Source: Pontiella sp.
GTDB lineage: Bacteria > Verrucomicrobiota > Kiritimatiellia > Kiritimatiellales > Pontiellaceae
Length of the DNA: 5,129 nucleotides
Assembly: GCA_029939385.1 (NCBI GenBank)
Contig: JAOZSZ010000121.1
Coordinates: 1 to 5,129, forward strand
Direction of reading: 5' to 3'
The notes below the pieces were generated by a model, which had not been told where the DNA came from, did not search any database, and was given only the letters and a program-made list of their open reading frames with translations. The position numbers and the translations under genes were made by a program. Positions 1 to 5,129 of this stretch are shown here, one piece after another (positions within the stretch are counted from its first letter, which is position 1; each line of letters begins with the position of its first letter).

Positions 1-766
1 CGGTCAGATCCCGCCCCACCAGTTCGGGACGGTAAGGATGCATGACCATGCGCGGGTGCATATCGGTGATCCAGAAATAGTCCTTTTGCCCGATGCCGTA
101 GCGCAACTCGGTGACCTCAGCCAGCGCCTGTCGTTGTGCGTCTTTACGCGACATTTTCCCGGCCTGCTCTTGGTGGATATAGAACTCGATCGCGCCGGTG
201 GCGGTGGAAACCAGCTCCTTAATCATCCCTTTTTTCTGCCGCATCATGCTATTGCGGAAAACGGGCACAATGATCGTGAAGGCCGACGAGGCAAACAGGA
301 TGGCGGCAATCACGGTGGGCCAAACAATGCGCCAGTAGAACCCGGCGGAGAGCTTGCGGGGATCGACCTTGCCCTTGAAATATTTTGACAGCTCCGCCTC
401 GCTCAGAATCTTTTCCAGTTCATCGGGCTGGTCGGCCTCGTGGTATTTTTCCGCAAACGCGCCGCTCTCGAAATCCTCCTGATGCGGAATAAACCCATCG
501 TAGTCATCGCGGATATGGCACTCGAAAACTGCCTTGATCTGCTCGCGGGTGTATTCGCCTTCGAAGGCCTTGTAAGCATCGGTGAGCGCCTCCGCGCAGT
601 GGCGGTATTTGCGGTGGTTGTATGGATCGAAGCCGTCGCGGCTACCGGTGCGCACAAAGTGGCCAAAGCTCTCCGCATCGAAAAACCCGTCGATCCACTT
701 GTGGATATCCTCGGCGCGGATTCCCTCCAACTTTTCGGTCCGATCAGCATGAGTTGAAATCTTCAT
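1..766 (-). CDS. Membrane sensor with N-terminal cytoplasmic domain, one TM segment and Cache domain (5' part only, cut by window edge)
   Basis: Reading the minus strand from ATG at 766-764 gives 255 open codons with no stop before the left edge, so the C-terminal part is missing. Residues 1-142 are hydrophilic and rich in charged and aromatic residues, with the motifs HADRTEKLEGI, EDIHKWIDGFFD, NHRKYRHCAEAL and AVFECHIRDDYDGF. Residues about 147-169 form one strong hydrophobic helix (WRIVWPTVIAAILFASS). Residues 171-255 look like the start of a single Cache (sCache_2-type) ligand-binding domain: a long amphipathic helix, then YGIGQKDYFWITDM, MVMHP and PELVGRDL, the usual core of that family. 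Such proteins normally continue, often after a second membrane segment, into a histidine kinase, chemoreceptor or cyclic-di-GMP output module, which cannot be seen here. The large domain before the first membrane segment is unusual. Its spacing of IHKWID and HRKYRH loosely recalls small RHR-type domains of unknown function (DUF6915-like), from memory only. No clear Shine-Dalgarno site precedes the ATG. The gene is divergent from the activator at 949. Confidence 0.85.
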   Translation of the reverse strand, partial: MKISTHADRTEKLEGIRAEDIHKWIDGFFDAESFGHFVRTGSRDGFDPYNHRKYRHCAEALTDAYKAFEGEYTREQIKAVFECHIRDDYDGFIPHQEDFESGAFAEKYHEADQPDELEKILSEAELSKYFKGKVDPRKLSAGFYWRIVWPTVIAAILFASSAFTIIVPVFRNSMMRQKKGMIKELVSTATGAIEFYIHQEQAGKMSRKDAQRQALAEVTELRYGIGQKDYFWITDMHPRMVMHPYRPELVGRDLT

Positions 767-780
767 TACGAGGAAGATAA

Positions 781-816
781 ACCGTTTTTTATCATTTTCC
801 AATCTCGGGAACTCAA
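781..816 (-). promoter_or_regulatory. Candidate sigma-70 promoter for the Cache sensor gene
   Basis: On the minus strand, TTGAGT (816-811) is followed after 17 bases by GATAAA (793-788). Each hexamer matches the sigma-70 consensus at 4 of 6 positions and the spacing is ideal. Transcription would start near 781, giving a leader of about 15 nt before the ATG at 766. This is a motif match only, and AT-rich intergenic DNA gives such matches by chance. Confidence 0.35.
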
Positions 817-820
817 CAAC

Positions 821-856
821 TTAGAACCCTCATTCTAGTATTAGAGTCCTTTCTAA
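821..856. repeat. Two tandem inverted repeats, possible operator pair in the divergent control region
   Basis: The first dyad is TAGAA-N6-TTCTA (822-837); outer bases T821 and G838 could pair only as a wobble in RNA. The second is TTAGA-N6-TCTAA (841-856). Centres are 19 bp apart, close to two helical turns, and both loops are 6 bases. The left halves are also direct repeats: TTAGAACCCT at 821 and TTAGAGTCCT at 841 agree at 8 of 10 positions. The pair lies just upstream of the candidate sensor promoter (roughly -40 to -75) and about 95-130 bp upstream of the activator start. It does not match the NifA upstream site TGT-N10-ACA. Binding of the adjacent activator or another regulator is inferred. 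Confidence 0.4.
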
Positions 857-863
857 ATTCCAC

Positions 864-892
864 TTGTGTTTATTGCGGGGATACAGTTACAT
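864..892 (+). promoter_or_regulatory. Weak candidate promoter for the sigma-54 activator gene
   Basis: TTGTGT (864-869) and TTACAT (887-892) are separated by 17 bases on the plus strand. The -35 is moderate and the -10 matches TATAAT at only 3 of 6 positions. If real, transcription would begin near 899, which would exclude the upstream TTG at 895 as a start codon and fit translation from ATG 949 with a leader of about 50 nt. Confidence 0.15.
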
Positions 893-948
893 TTTTGTAC
901 TTCATTTTCACCCACCAAAAAGCCGATCAAACCCGCATGAGGATGCCA

Positions 949-2481
949 ATGAATCAGAGCGAAAAGGAACTTAAGGTTCTCTATAAAATCTCGCAGGCCA
1001 CATCGGCCCGTCAGCACAATATTTCGGAGTTATTGAACGAAGTGCTACAGATCATGGAAACCGATATGGGGATATTACGCGGAGCACTCGCCTTGCGAAA
1101 ACCAAACTCGGACAGTCTAAATATTGAAGCCTCTAGCGGTCTATCGAGTAGCGAAGTACACCACGAACAATACAAGCTCGGCGAAGGCGTTACCGGCCGT
1201 GTAGCCAAGACGGGAAAACCAGAAATGGTTCCAAACATTAACCATTCTCCCGACTTCCTCAACCACACCCCAACGAAAAACGACCAAAGGATGGCGTTTC
1301 TATGCGTCCCAATTGTTCATCAAAAGGAAGTCATCGGCACCATGAGCATCGATCTGCCGACCTGTGAAAAAGAAGAACTAAAGGGCTATTTTCTCTTTCT
1401 CCAGCATGTTGCACAAATTCTAGCCTCGGCGGTATCGACCATTCGCGAAGAGATTGAAGAGCGGAGCGCACTCGAATCCGAAAATGAAATGCTACGTCGC
1501 CAGCTAGGCGACCGCTATAGCATCGCTAATATGATTGGGAACTCTAACTCCATGCGGACCATCTATGAACAGATTATTCAAGTGGCCAACAGTGCCGCAA
1601 CCGTGCTCGTTCGCGGTGACTCAGGCACGGGAAAAGAGCTTGTTGCGCGGGCCATCCACTTTAATAGTCCCCGTAAAAACAATGCCTTCATCAGTATCAA
1701 CTGCGCGGCTCTTCCTGAAAACCTGATCGAGAGCGAACTCTTCGGCCATGAAAAAGGAGCCTTCACGGGGGCATCGCAACAACGAAAAGGGCGGTTTGAA
1801 CTAGCCAACGGCGGCACCATTTTCCTCGATGAAATTGGAGACATCTCTCCCGCAGTACAGGTGCGCTTATTACGCGTACTCCAAGAAAAAACCTTCGAGC
1901 GCGTTGGTGGAAACGAAACCATCACCGTTAACGTGCGCGTGGTGGCCGCCACAAGTCGCAACCTAGAGGAGGGCATAGCGAATAATAGCTTCCGAGAAGA
2001 CCTTTACTACCGCCTCAATGTTTTCCCTATCCTCCTTCCTTCCTTACGCCAGCGCAAGTCCGACATTATGTTACTCGCCGACCACTTCCTCCAAAAGTAT
2101 GGAAAAATGTATAACAAGAATATGAAACGCATCTCAACTTCAGCCATCAATATGATGATGGCCTACCACTGGCCCGGGAATGTTCGCGAACTCGAAAACT
2201 GCATCGAGCGCGCCGTACTCATGGCTTCCGACGGCGTTATTTACGGATTCAATCTGCCGCCCTCACTGCAGACCAGCGATGAAACGCACACGAACCTACT
2301 TCCTGAAGATGGCGCCGAGCTAAAGCAGATGGTCGATGCCTACGAGCGCGAAATTCTGATCGACGCCCTCAAGAAGCATCGAGGCAACGCGGCCGCCACC
2401 GCACGCTACCTGCAAACCACCCAACGAATTCTCAACTATCGAATCAAGAACCTGGGCATCCACCCGAAGAACTATAAATAG
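949..2481 (+). CDS. Sigma-54-dependent transcriptional activator, NifA-type (GAF - AAA+ - Fis HTH)
   Basis: A complete 510-residue bacterial enhancer-binding protein. Residues about 20-165 form a GAF sensor domain ([24 protein letters not shown]), followed by a coiled linker (about 166-195). The AAA+ domain follows: Walker A GDSGTGKE 223-230, the sigma-54-contacting GAFTGA loop 270-275, Walker [10 protein letters not shown] 288-296, and [12 protein letters not shown] with arginine-finger-region residues at 348-359. The C-terminal Fis-type helix-turn-helix spans about 478-504 ([23 protein letters not shown]). All parts needed for ATP-driven open-complex formation with sigma-54 RNA polymerase are intact. 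Domain order and the GAF and HTH wording are those of NifA-like activators, but no nif genes are visible, so nifA is not assigned. Without a receiver domain, control is probably by ligand or protein binding to GAF. I chose ATG 949 because GAGG (939-942) lies 6 bases upstream and the GAF alignment begins just after it; the frame is open back to TTG 895, with ATGs at 937 and 943. prmC follows after 41 bp. Confidence 0.95.
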   Translation: MNQSEKELKVLYKISQATSARQHNISELLNEVLQIMETDMGILRGALALRKPNSDSLNIEASSGLSSSEVHHEQYKLGEGVTGRVAKTGKPEMVPNINHSPDFLNHTPTKNDQRMAFLCVPIVHQKEVIGTMSIDLPTCEKEELKGYFLFLQHVAQILASAVSTIREEIEERSALESENEMLRRQLGDRYSIANMIGNSNSMRTIYEQIIQVANSAATVLVRGDSGTGKELVARAIHFNSPRKNNAFISINCAALPENLIESELFGHEKGAFTGASQQRKGRFELANGGTIFLDEIGDISPAVQVRLLRVLQEKTFERVGGNETITVNVRVVAATSRNLEEGIANNSFREDLYYRLNVFPILLPSLRQRKSDIMLLADHFLQKYGKMYNKNMKRISTSAINMMMAYHWPGNVRELENCIERAVLMASDGVIYGFNLPPSLQTSDETHTNLLPEDGAELKQMVDAYEREILIDALKKHRGNAAATARYLQTTQRILNYRIKNLGIHPKNYK

Positions 2482-2485
2482 AGAG

Positions 2486-2512
2486 AACCGCAGAATTTGC
2501 AGAACTACGGTT
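2486..2512. repeat. Short inverted repeat between the activator and prmC
   Basis: AACCG (2486-2490) and CGGTT (2508-2512) form a 5-bp dyad with 17 bases between, and the spacer region carries a direct repeat GCAGAA (2490-2495 and 2499-2504). It occupies most of the 41-bp gap. It is too weak, and lacks a T-run, to be an intrinsic terminator; a REP-like dispersed element is possible but cannot be tested from one copy. Confidence 0.2.
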
Positions 2513-2522
2513 AATAAATCCC

Positions 2523-3368
2523 ATGATAATACTCCGTCTAATTGAATCATTGGAACAGCGGTTTTTGGCCGCAGGAATCGACAATGCCAAGCGCGTTGCC
2601 GAAGAACTTCTCGCCCATGTGCTCGATTGCAGGCCGCTGGAAATCTATCTCGGTAATGAAACCCTTCCCCCCGAAAAACTCAAAGAACTTGAACCGCTTA
2701 CCGCGCGGATCGAGGGGGGCGAGCCGCTACAATATGTGATCGGCCACGTCGACTTTTGGGGGCTTAAAATTAAGTGCGACTCCCGCGCACTCATCCCCCG
2801 CCCCGAAACCGAACTACTCGTCGAAGAAATACTGAGCTCAACAGTTTGGAACAACCCATTCATCACCCTCGTTGAAGTGGGAACAGGCAGTGGTTGCATT
2901 GTACTCACCCTTGCATCGCAACGCCCCGACGCCGATTTTAAGGCGATTGATCTCTCCGCCGAGGCCCTTGAACTCGCCAAAGAAAATGCGCGTAGTCTCG
3001 GACTAGAAGATAAAATCCTCTGGTTAAACAAATCACTTCTCGACGATTGTGCTCCTGAGAGTTGCGATGCTGTCGTGGCCAACCTCCCTTATATTGCGTC
3101 CAACGACTGGAAAACCCTTTCGCCCGGAGTCCGCGACTATGAGCCGCAATCTGCACTCGATAGCGGCCCGACAGGAATGGAGCTAATTGAAGCCCTTGCG
3201 TTGCAGGCGCGCTACGTCCTCGTTCCCGGAGGAATGCTTTTCCTTGAATTTGGCTACGACCAAGGTGACGCTGTTTTCAACGGCCTAGAAAAACTAGGTT
3301 ATCTTGAAATCGAAATTAAGCACGATCTCTCCGGCCTTGATCGCATCGCCATCGCTAAGAATCCCTAA
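2523..3368 (+). CDS. prmC: Peptide chain release factor N5-glutamine methyltransferase PrmC (HemK)
   Basis: The 281-residue protein has the usual PrmC length and order. PrmC uses S-adenosylmethionine to methylate the glutamine of the GGQ motif in release factors RF1 and RF2, which helps peptide release in the cytoplasm. The N-terminal helical domain (about 1-75) contacts the release factor. The family signature IPRPETE is at 91-97, SAM motif I EVGTGSGC at 118-125, and the catalytic motif is NLPY at 187-190 in place of the commoner NPPY; the Asn, Pro and Tyr that hold the substrate glutamine remain. The C-terminus (HDLSGLDRIAIA) is also typical. ATG 2523 is the first good start; no Shine-Dalgarno site is seen. 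In many bacteria prmC follows prfA; here it follows a sigma-54 activator with a 41-bp gap, so it may be read through from it. HemK was once thought to act in haem synthesis; that role is obsolete. Confidence 0.95.
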   Translation: MIILRLIESLEQRFLAAGIDNAKRVAEELLAHVLDCRPLEIYLGNETLPPEKLKELEPLTARIEGGEPLQYVIGHVDFWGLKIKCDSRALIPRPETELLVEEILSSTVWNNPFITLVEVGTGSGCIVLTLASQRPDADFKAIDLSAEALELAKENARSLGLEDKILWLNKSLLDDCAPESCDAVVANLPYIASNDWKTLSPGVRDYEPQSALDSGPTGMELIEALALQARYVLVPGGMLFLEFGYDQGDAVFNGLEKLGYLEIEIKHDLSGLDRIAIAKNP

Positions 3369-3386
3369 ACGGCCCGAGACGAAGTC

Positions 3387-3428
3387 CTATCCCCATCAGA
3401 AAAATCATTTCGAAGCATCAGCGGAAAG
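3387..3428 (-). pseudogene. Degenerate fragment related to the C-terminus of the right-edge gene
   Basis: Read on the minus strand, 3428-3408 encodes LSADASK, and the right-edge gene encodes LSADAPK at 5074-5054. The two 21-base stretches agree at 17 positions. Three of the four differences are silent third-codon changes and the fourth gives Ser for Pro, a pattern of protein-level conservation. After this block the fragment has TGA, then TTTTTCTGATGGGGATAG, which resembles the CTTTTTGATGGGCGATAA end of the right-edge gene after a deletion of about 10-13 bases. I read this as a decayed paralogue tail left between prmC and the phosphoesterase gene. A dispersed repeat overlapping the end of that gene is the alternative. 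The match is short, so confidence is modest. Confidence 0.3.
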
Positions 3429-3451
3429 CCCATAATATAAGGAATATACCC

Positions 3452-3467
3452 TGGGGGAAATATTGAC
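3452..3467 (+). promoter_or_regulatory. Imperfect sigma-54-like -24/-12 element upstream of the phosphoesterase gene
   Basis: TGG (3452-3454) and TTG (3463-3465) have the exact spacing of the sigma-54 consensus TGGCAYR-N4-TTGCW, with GG at -24 and the -12 G in register. The -12 dinucleotide is GA rather than GC, and the bases after TGG are GGG rather than CAY, so the match is partial. A start near 3478 would give a leader of about 78 nt. A separate perfect TATAAT sits at 3496-3501 but has no -35 hexamer at 16-18 bp. Confidence 0.2.
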
Positions 3468-3527
3468 CACAAAAGAAGATTCTGACACCTTTATTTATAA
3501 TCGTTTGCGACCTTGTTAAGATAATAT

Positions 3528-3543
3528 CCATAAACCCATAAAC
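3528..3543 (+). repeat. Perfect 8-bp tandem duplication in the phosphoesterase leader
   Basis: CCATAAAC occurs twice without a gap, ending 12 bases before the ATG at 3556. The stretch from there to the start codon is A-rich and has no Shine-Dalgarno site. A role in translation or as a half-site pair is possible; chance is also possible at this length. Confidence 0.3.
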
Positions 3544-3555
3544 CGAAAAAAATAA

Positions 3556-4752
3556 ATGAGAAACCAAATCCTATTCACCATTCTATCGACCTGCCTACTA
3601 GCACTTTCCAACTCCGCTCCTGCAGAGGGTGAAGCCCGAATCATCGCAGGCCCTTACCTCCAGCACACCACCCAAACTAGCATGACAATCATGTGGGAAA
3701 CGGATCAACCCTGCATCTCGGAGATTCATTACGGAAAAGCCCGCTTTCGCCCTAGCAAGCAGAAGAAAAATCCCGATCCGGCAGAAATACTTGACCAGAA
3801 AAAAACCTTCAAGGAAATGCGTACGATCCATGAATTTACCATTGAGAGGCTTGAGCCGGAAACCGACTATTTTTATCAGGCTCATTCATGGGAGAGTAGC
3901 GGGAAAGAGGTCCAGTCGGATGTATTGATATTCCAGACGGCGGTGCGCGCAACCTCTCCGTTTGCCTATGTGGTAATGGGCGACAACCGCAGTTATCCGG
4001 AACGATTCAAAAGGCTCGCCGACAAGGCCTGGGCTGAGCGCCCCAACTTTGTGCTGAATGTCGGCGACGTGGTGACGGACGGCAGAAATAAGGGCGAATG
4101 GATCGCGGAATATCTTGCTCCGGCCTCAGAGTTGATGAAGCGGGTACCAACCTATGTGGCCATTGGCAACCATGAGAACAACGCCTCATGGTTCTATAAA
4201 TATTCATCCTACCCCGCTCCCGAAAATTACTATTCCTTCGACTATGGAAACGCCCATTTCACCATCATAGACAGCAATGCCGACTTGTCGCCCGGGTCGA
4301 AACAGCTCCAATGGATTATCGCAGATCTCTCCGCCTCCAAGGCAAAATGGAAATTCGTTGCACACCACCATCCCCCTTTTAGTTCCGACAAGGATGACTA
4401 CGGAAATACCGATTTTTGGCTCTCCAAACGGGGTGACCCCCGGGTTCAATCCCTGATCCCGATCTACGAGAAGCATGGGGTTGATATCGTATGGTGCGGG
4501 CACATCCACAACTATGAGCGCACCTGGCCCATTCGCGACGGAAAAGTCGACCAGAGCAACGGGGTCATCTACATCCAAGCTGGGGGCGGTGCAGCGAAAC
4601 TGGAGCAGTTCGCCCCGACACGCAGCTGGTTCACCGCTAAGGTTCTGCGCAACTGGCAGTATTGCCTAGTCACCATTCACGAAGGCACGTTCCGCATGAT
4701 GGCCTATGATCTCGACGGTAGAATGTACGACTATCTCGAACTGAAAAAGTAG
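3556..4752 (+). CDS. Secreted calcineurin-like metallophosphoesterase with purple-acid-phosphatase N-domain
   Basis: A complete 398-residue protein. Residues 1-23 are a Sec signal peptide (MRNQ, hydrophobic ILFTILSTCLLALS, cleavage after SAPA at 23), so it acts in the periplasm or outside. Residues about 28-131 form a fibronectin-like purple acid phosphatase N-domain (AGPYLQHTTQTSMTIMWET, then LEPETDYFYQ), with a lysine-rich loop near residues 56-85. The catalytic domain carries the dinuclear metal motifs in order: GDNR 142-145, GDVV 170-173, GNHE 204-207, HHHPP 270-274 and GHIHNYERT 315-323. It should hydrolyse phosphate mono- or diesters; the substrate cannot be told. The GDxxY tyrosine that binds ferric iron and gives true purple enzymes their colour is replaced (GDVVT), so the metal pair may differ. 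Phosphate scavenging is a likely role by analogy. ATG 3556 is chosen because the signal peptide begins there. It is 187 bp after prmC and probably has its own promoter. Confidence 0.93.
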   Translation: MRNQILFTILSTCLLALSNSAPAEGEARIIAGPYLQHTTQTSMTIMWETDQPCISEIHYGKARFRPSKQKKNPDPAEILDQKKTFKEMRTIHEFTIERLEPETDYFYQAHSWESSGKEVQSDVLIFQTAVRATSPFAYVVMGDNRSYPERFKRLADKAWAERPNFVLNVGDVVTDGRNKGEWIAEYLAPASELMKRVPTYVAIGNHENNASWFYKYSSYPAPENYYSFDYGNAHFTIIDSNADLSPGSKQLQWIIADLSASKAKWKFVAHHHPPFSSDKDDYGNTDFWLSKRGDPRVQSLIPIYEKHGVDIVWCGHIHNYERTWPIRDGKVDQSNGVIYIQAGGGAAKLEQFAPTRSWFTAKVLRNWQYCLVTIHEGTFRMMAYDLDGRMYDYLELKK

Positions 4753-5020
4753 CCTAGATACAGTAAAGACATAGAGGTTCAGATGTTATCTTTTGTCGTC
4801 AACTCATCTTTTTTACATCAGAACGTTAGCCGTTTTCTGTGCGTCATCCCTTCTACTTTCCAAAACCTCAACCTGATATAAAACTAGCGTTCCTTTTTTT
4901 AAGAGACGGCGCAGAGGAAGGAACATATAGATTAATCCGTTACGAGTTTTTCAGGCGAGAGGCTCCGCCAACGGGATGCGGGTCAAACATCCATGCTATG
5001 AACGGGAAAACGGGATCAGA
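4753..5020. other. Intergenic region between convergent genes, no gene supported
   Basis: This stretch separates the plus-strand phosphoesterase from the minus-strand gene at the right edge. A GTG-initiated frame at 4839-5078 exists but has low-complexity, unfamily-like composition and overlaps the edge gene antisense, so I do not call it. There are T-runs near 4808-4814 and 4893-4899 but no stable hairpin directly before either, so no intrinsic terminator is assigned. The only notable structure is the hairpin at 4954-4969. Confidence 0.6.
4954..4969. repeat. GC-rich hairpin in the convergent intergenic region
   Basis: GGCGAG (4954-4959) can pair with CTCCGCC (4963-4969) across the loop AGG, leaving one bulged C, to give six base pairs, four of them G-C. 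The T-run lies before it on the plus strand (4947-4951), which becomes an A-run after it on the minus strand, so it does not have the form of an intrinsic terminator on either strand. It could still slow polymerase or protect RNA ends. Confidence 0.25.
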
Positions 5021-5129
5021 TTATCGCCCATCAAAAAGCAACCGGAAGAAGTGTTTCGGAGCATCCGCAGAGAGATAAACCTTTCGATGAATAAAGTCGG
5101 GGTCGCTCCATTGTTCGGTGGCGAAGGGT
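5021..5129 (-). CDS. C-terminal tail of an unidentified protein entering from the right edge
   Basis: On the minus strand a frame open from the edge ends at TAA (5023-5021) after 35 codons. The residues include ATEQWSDPDF, KVYLSADAPK and HFFRLLFDGR. The composition looks like real protein, and a tail with DAP-x-x-FFRL resembles the ends of many large secreted proteins of Verrucomicrobiota and Kiritimatiellota, as I recall them; no domain is recognisable. Support for coding comes from the related block at 3408-3428, where differences fall mainly in third codon positions. The gene is convergent with the phosphoesterase gene. With only 35 codons visible the function is unknown, and a chance open frame is not excluded. 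Confidence 0.45.
   Translation of the reverse strand, partial: PFATEQWSDPDFIHRKVYLSADAPKHFFRLLFDGR

Noticed and set aside
38..388. Plus-strand open frame of 116 residues
   Set aside because: It lies antisense to the sensor gene, whose minus-strand frame shows a convincing membrane helix and Cache motifs; the plus frame has no family features.
403..750. Minus-strand open frame of 115 residues
   Set aside because: It is in a different minus frame from the sensor gene and has the Ser, Arg and Thr-rich composition of an out-of-frame shadow.
895..948. TTG 895 as the start of the sigma-54 activator
   Set aside because: The extra 18 residues have no family match, no ribosome site precedes TTG 895, while ATG 949 has GAGG at a 6-base distance.
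767..948. NifA upstream activating site (TGT-N10-ACA) and a sigma-54 promoter in the divergent region
   Set aside because: I looked for TGT-N10-ACA and for GG-N10-GC spacing around TTGC (873-876); neither is present.
1578..1976. Minus-strand open frame of 132 residues
   Set aside because: Antisense to the highly conserved AAA+ core of the activator; coding constraint clearly lies on the plus strand.
2645..3082. Minus-strand open frame of 145 residues
   Set aside because: Antisense shadow of prmC with Ser-rich, unfamily-like composition.
3568..3594. Lipoprotein signal around Cys13 of the phosphoesterase (LSTC)
   Set aside because: Thr at the -1 position and a hydrophobic stretch that continues beyond the Cys do not fit a lipobox; a standard Sec cleavage after residue 23 fits better.
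4890..4969. Intrinsic terminator for the convergent genes
   Set aside because: The T-run at 4893-4899 has no hairpin before it, and the hairpin at 4954-4969 is not followed by a T-run on either strand.
4839..5078. Plus-strand GTG-initiated frame of 79 residues
   Set aside because: No ribosome site, no recognisable motif, and it overlaps the better-supported minus-strand tail at 5021-5129.

Overview
The window looks like a chromosomal segment of a free-living Gram-negative bacterium, most likely from the PVC side of the tree (Kiritimatiellota or Verrucomicrobiota-like). This is inference. It rests on mixed base composition, weak or absent Shine-Dalgarno sites before most genes, a secreted calcineurin-like phosphoesterase with a purple-acid-phosphatase N-domain, a NifA-type sigma-54 activator outside any nif cluster, and a possible secreted-protein tail ending in an FFRL-type motif at the right edge. 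No rRNA, tRNA, CRISPR array or complete insertion sequence is visible.

Layout. (1) Positions 766 down to 1, minus strand: the first 255 codons of a membrane sensor, cut by the left edge. It has an N-terminal cytoplasmic domain of about 140 residues, one membrane segment and the start of an extracytoplasmic Cache sensor domain. (2) Positions 767-948: a divergent regulatory region with a candidate sigma-70 promoter for the sensor gene and two tandem inverted repeats. (3) Positions 949-2481, plus: a complete GAF-AAA+-Fis sigma-54-dependent activator. (4) Positions 2523-3368, plus: prmC, the release-factor glutamine methyltransferase. (5) Positions 3369-3555: an intergenic region that appears to hold a decayed minus-strand fragment related to the gene at the right edge, plus an imperfect sigma-54-like -24/-12 element. 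(6) Positions 3556-4752, plus: a secreted metallophosphoesterase. (7) Positions 4753-5020: non-coding. (8) Positions 5021-5129, minus: the last 35 codons of a gene entering from the right.

How the genes may relate. The activator and the Cache sensor are divergent and share a control region, so co-regulation is plausible. The activator and prmC are 41 bp apart on one strand and may be co-transcribed, although prmC is a housekeeping gene and the link may only be positional. The phosphoesterase has its own leader region, and the sigma-54-like element there would make it a possible target of the nearby activator. That last point is a hypothesis. I did not find a clear multi-gene novel system. The most unusual items are the sensor with the large N-terminal domain, the tandem dyads, and the intergenic gene remnant matching the right-edge gene.
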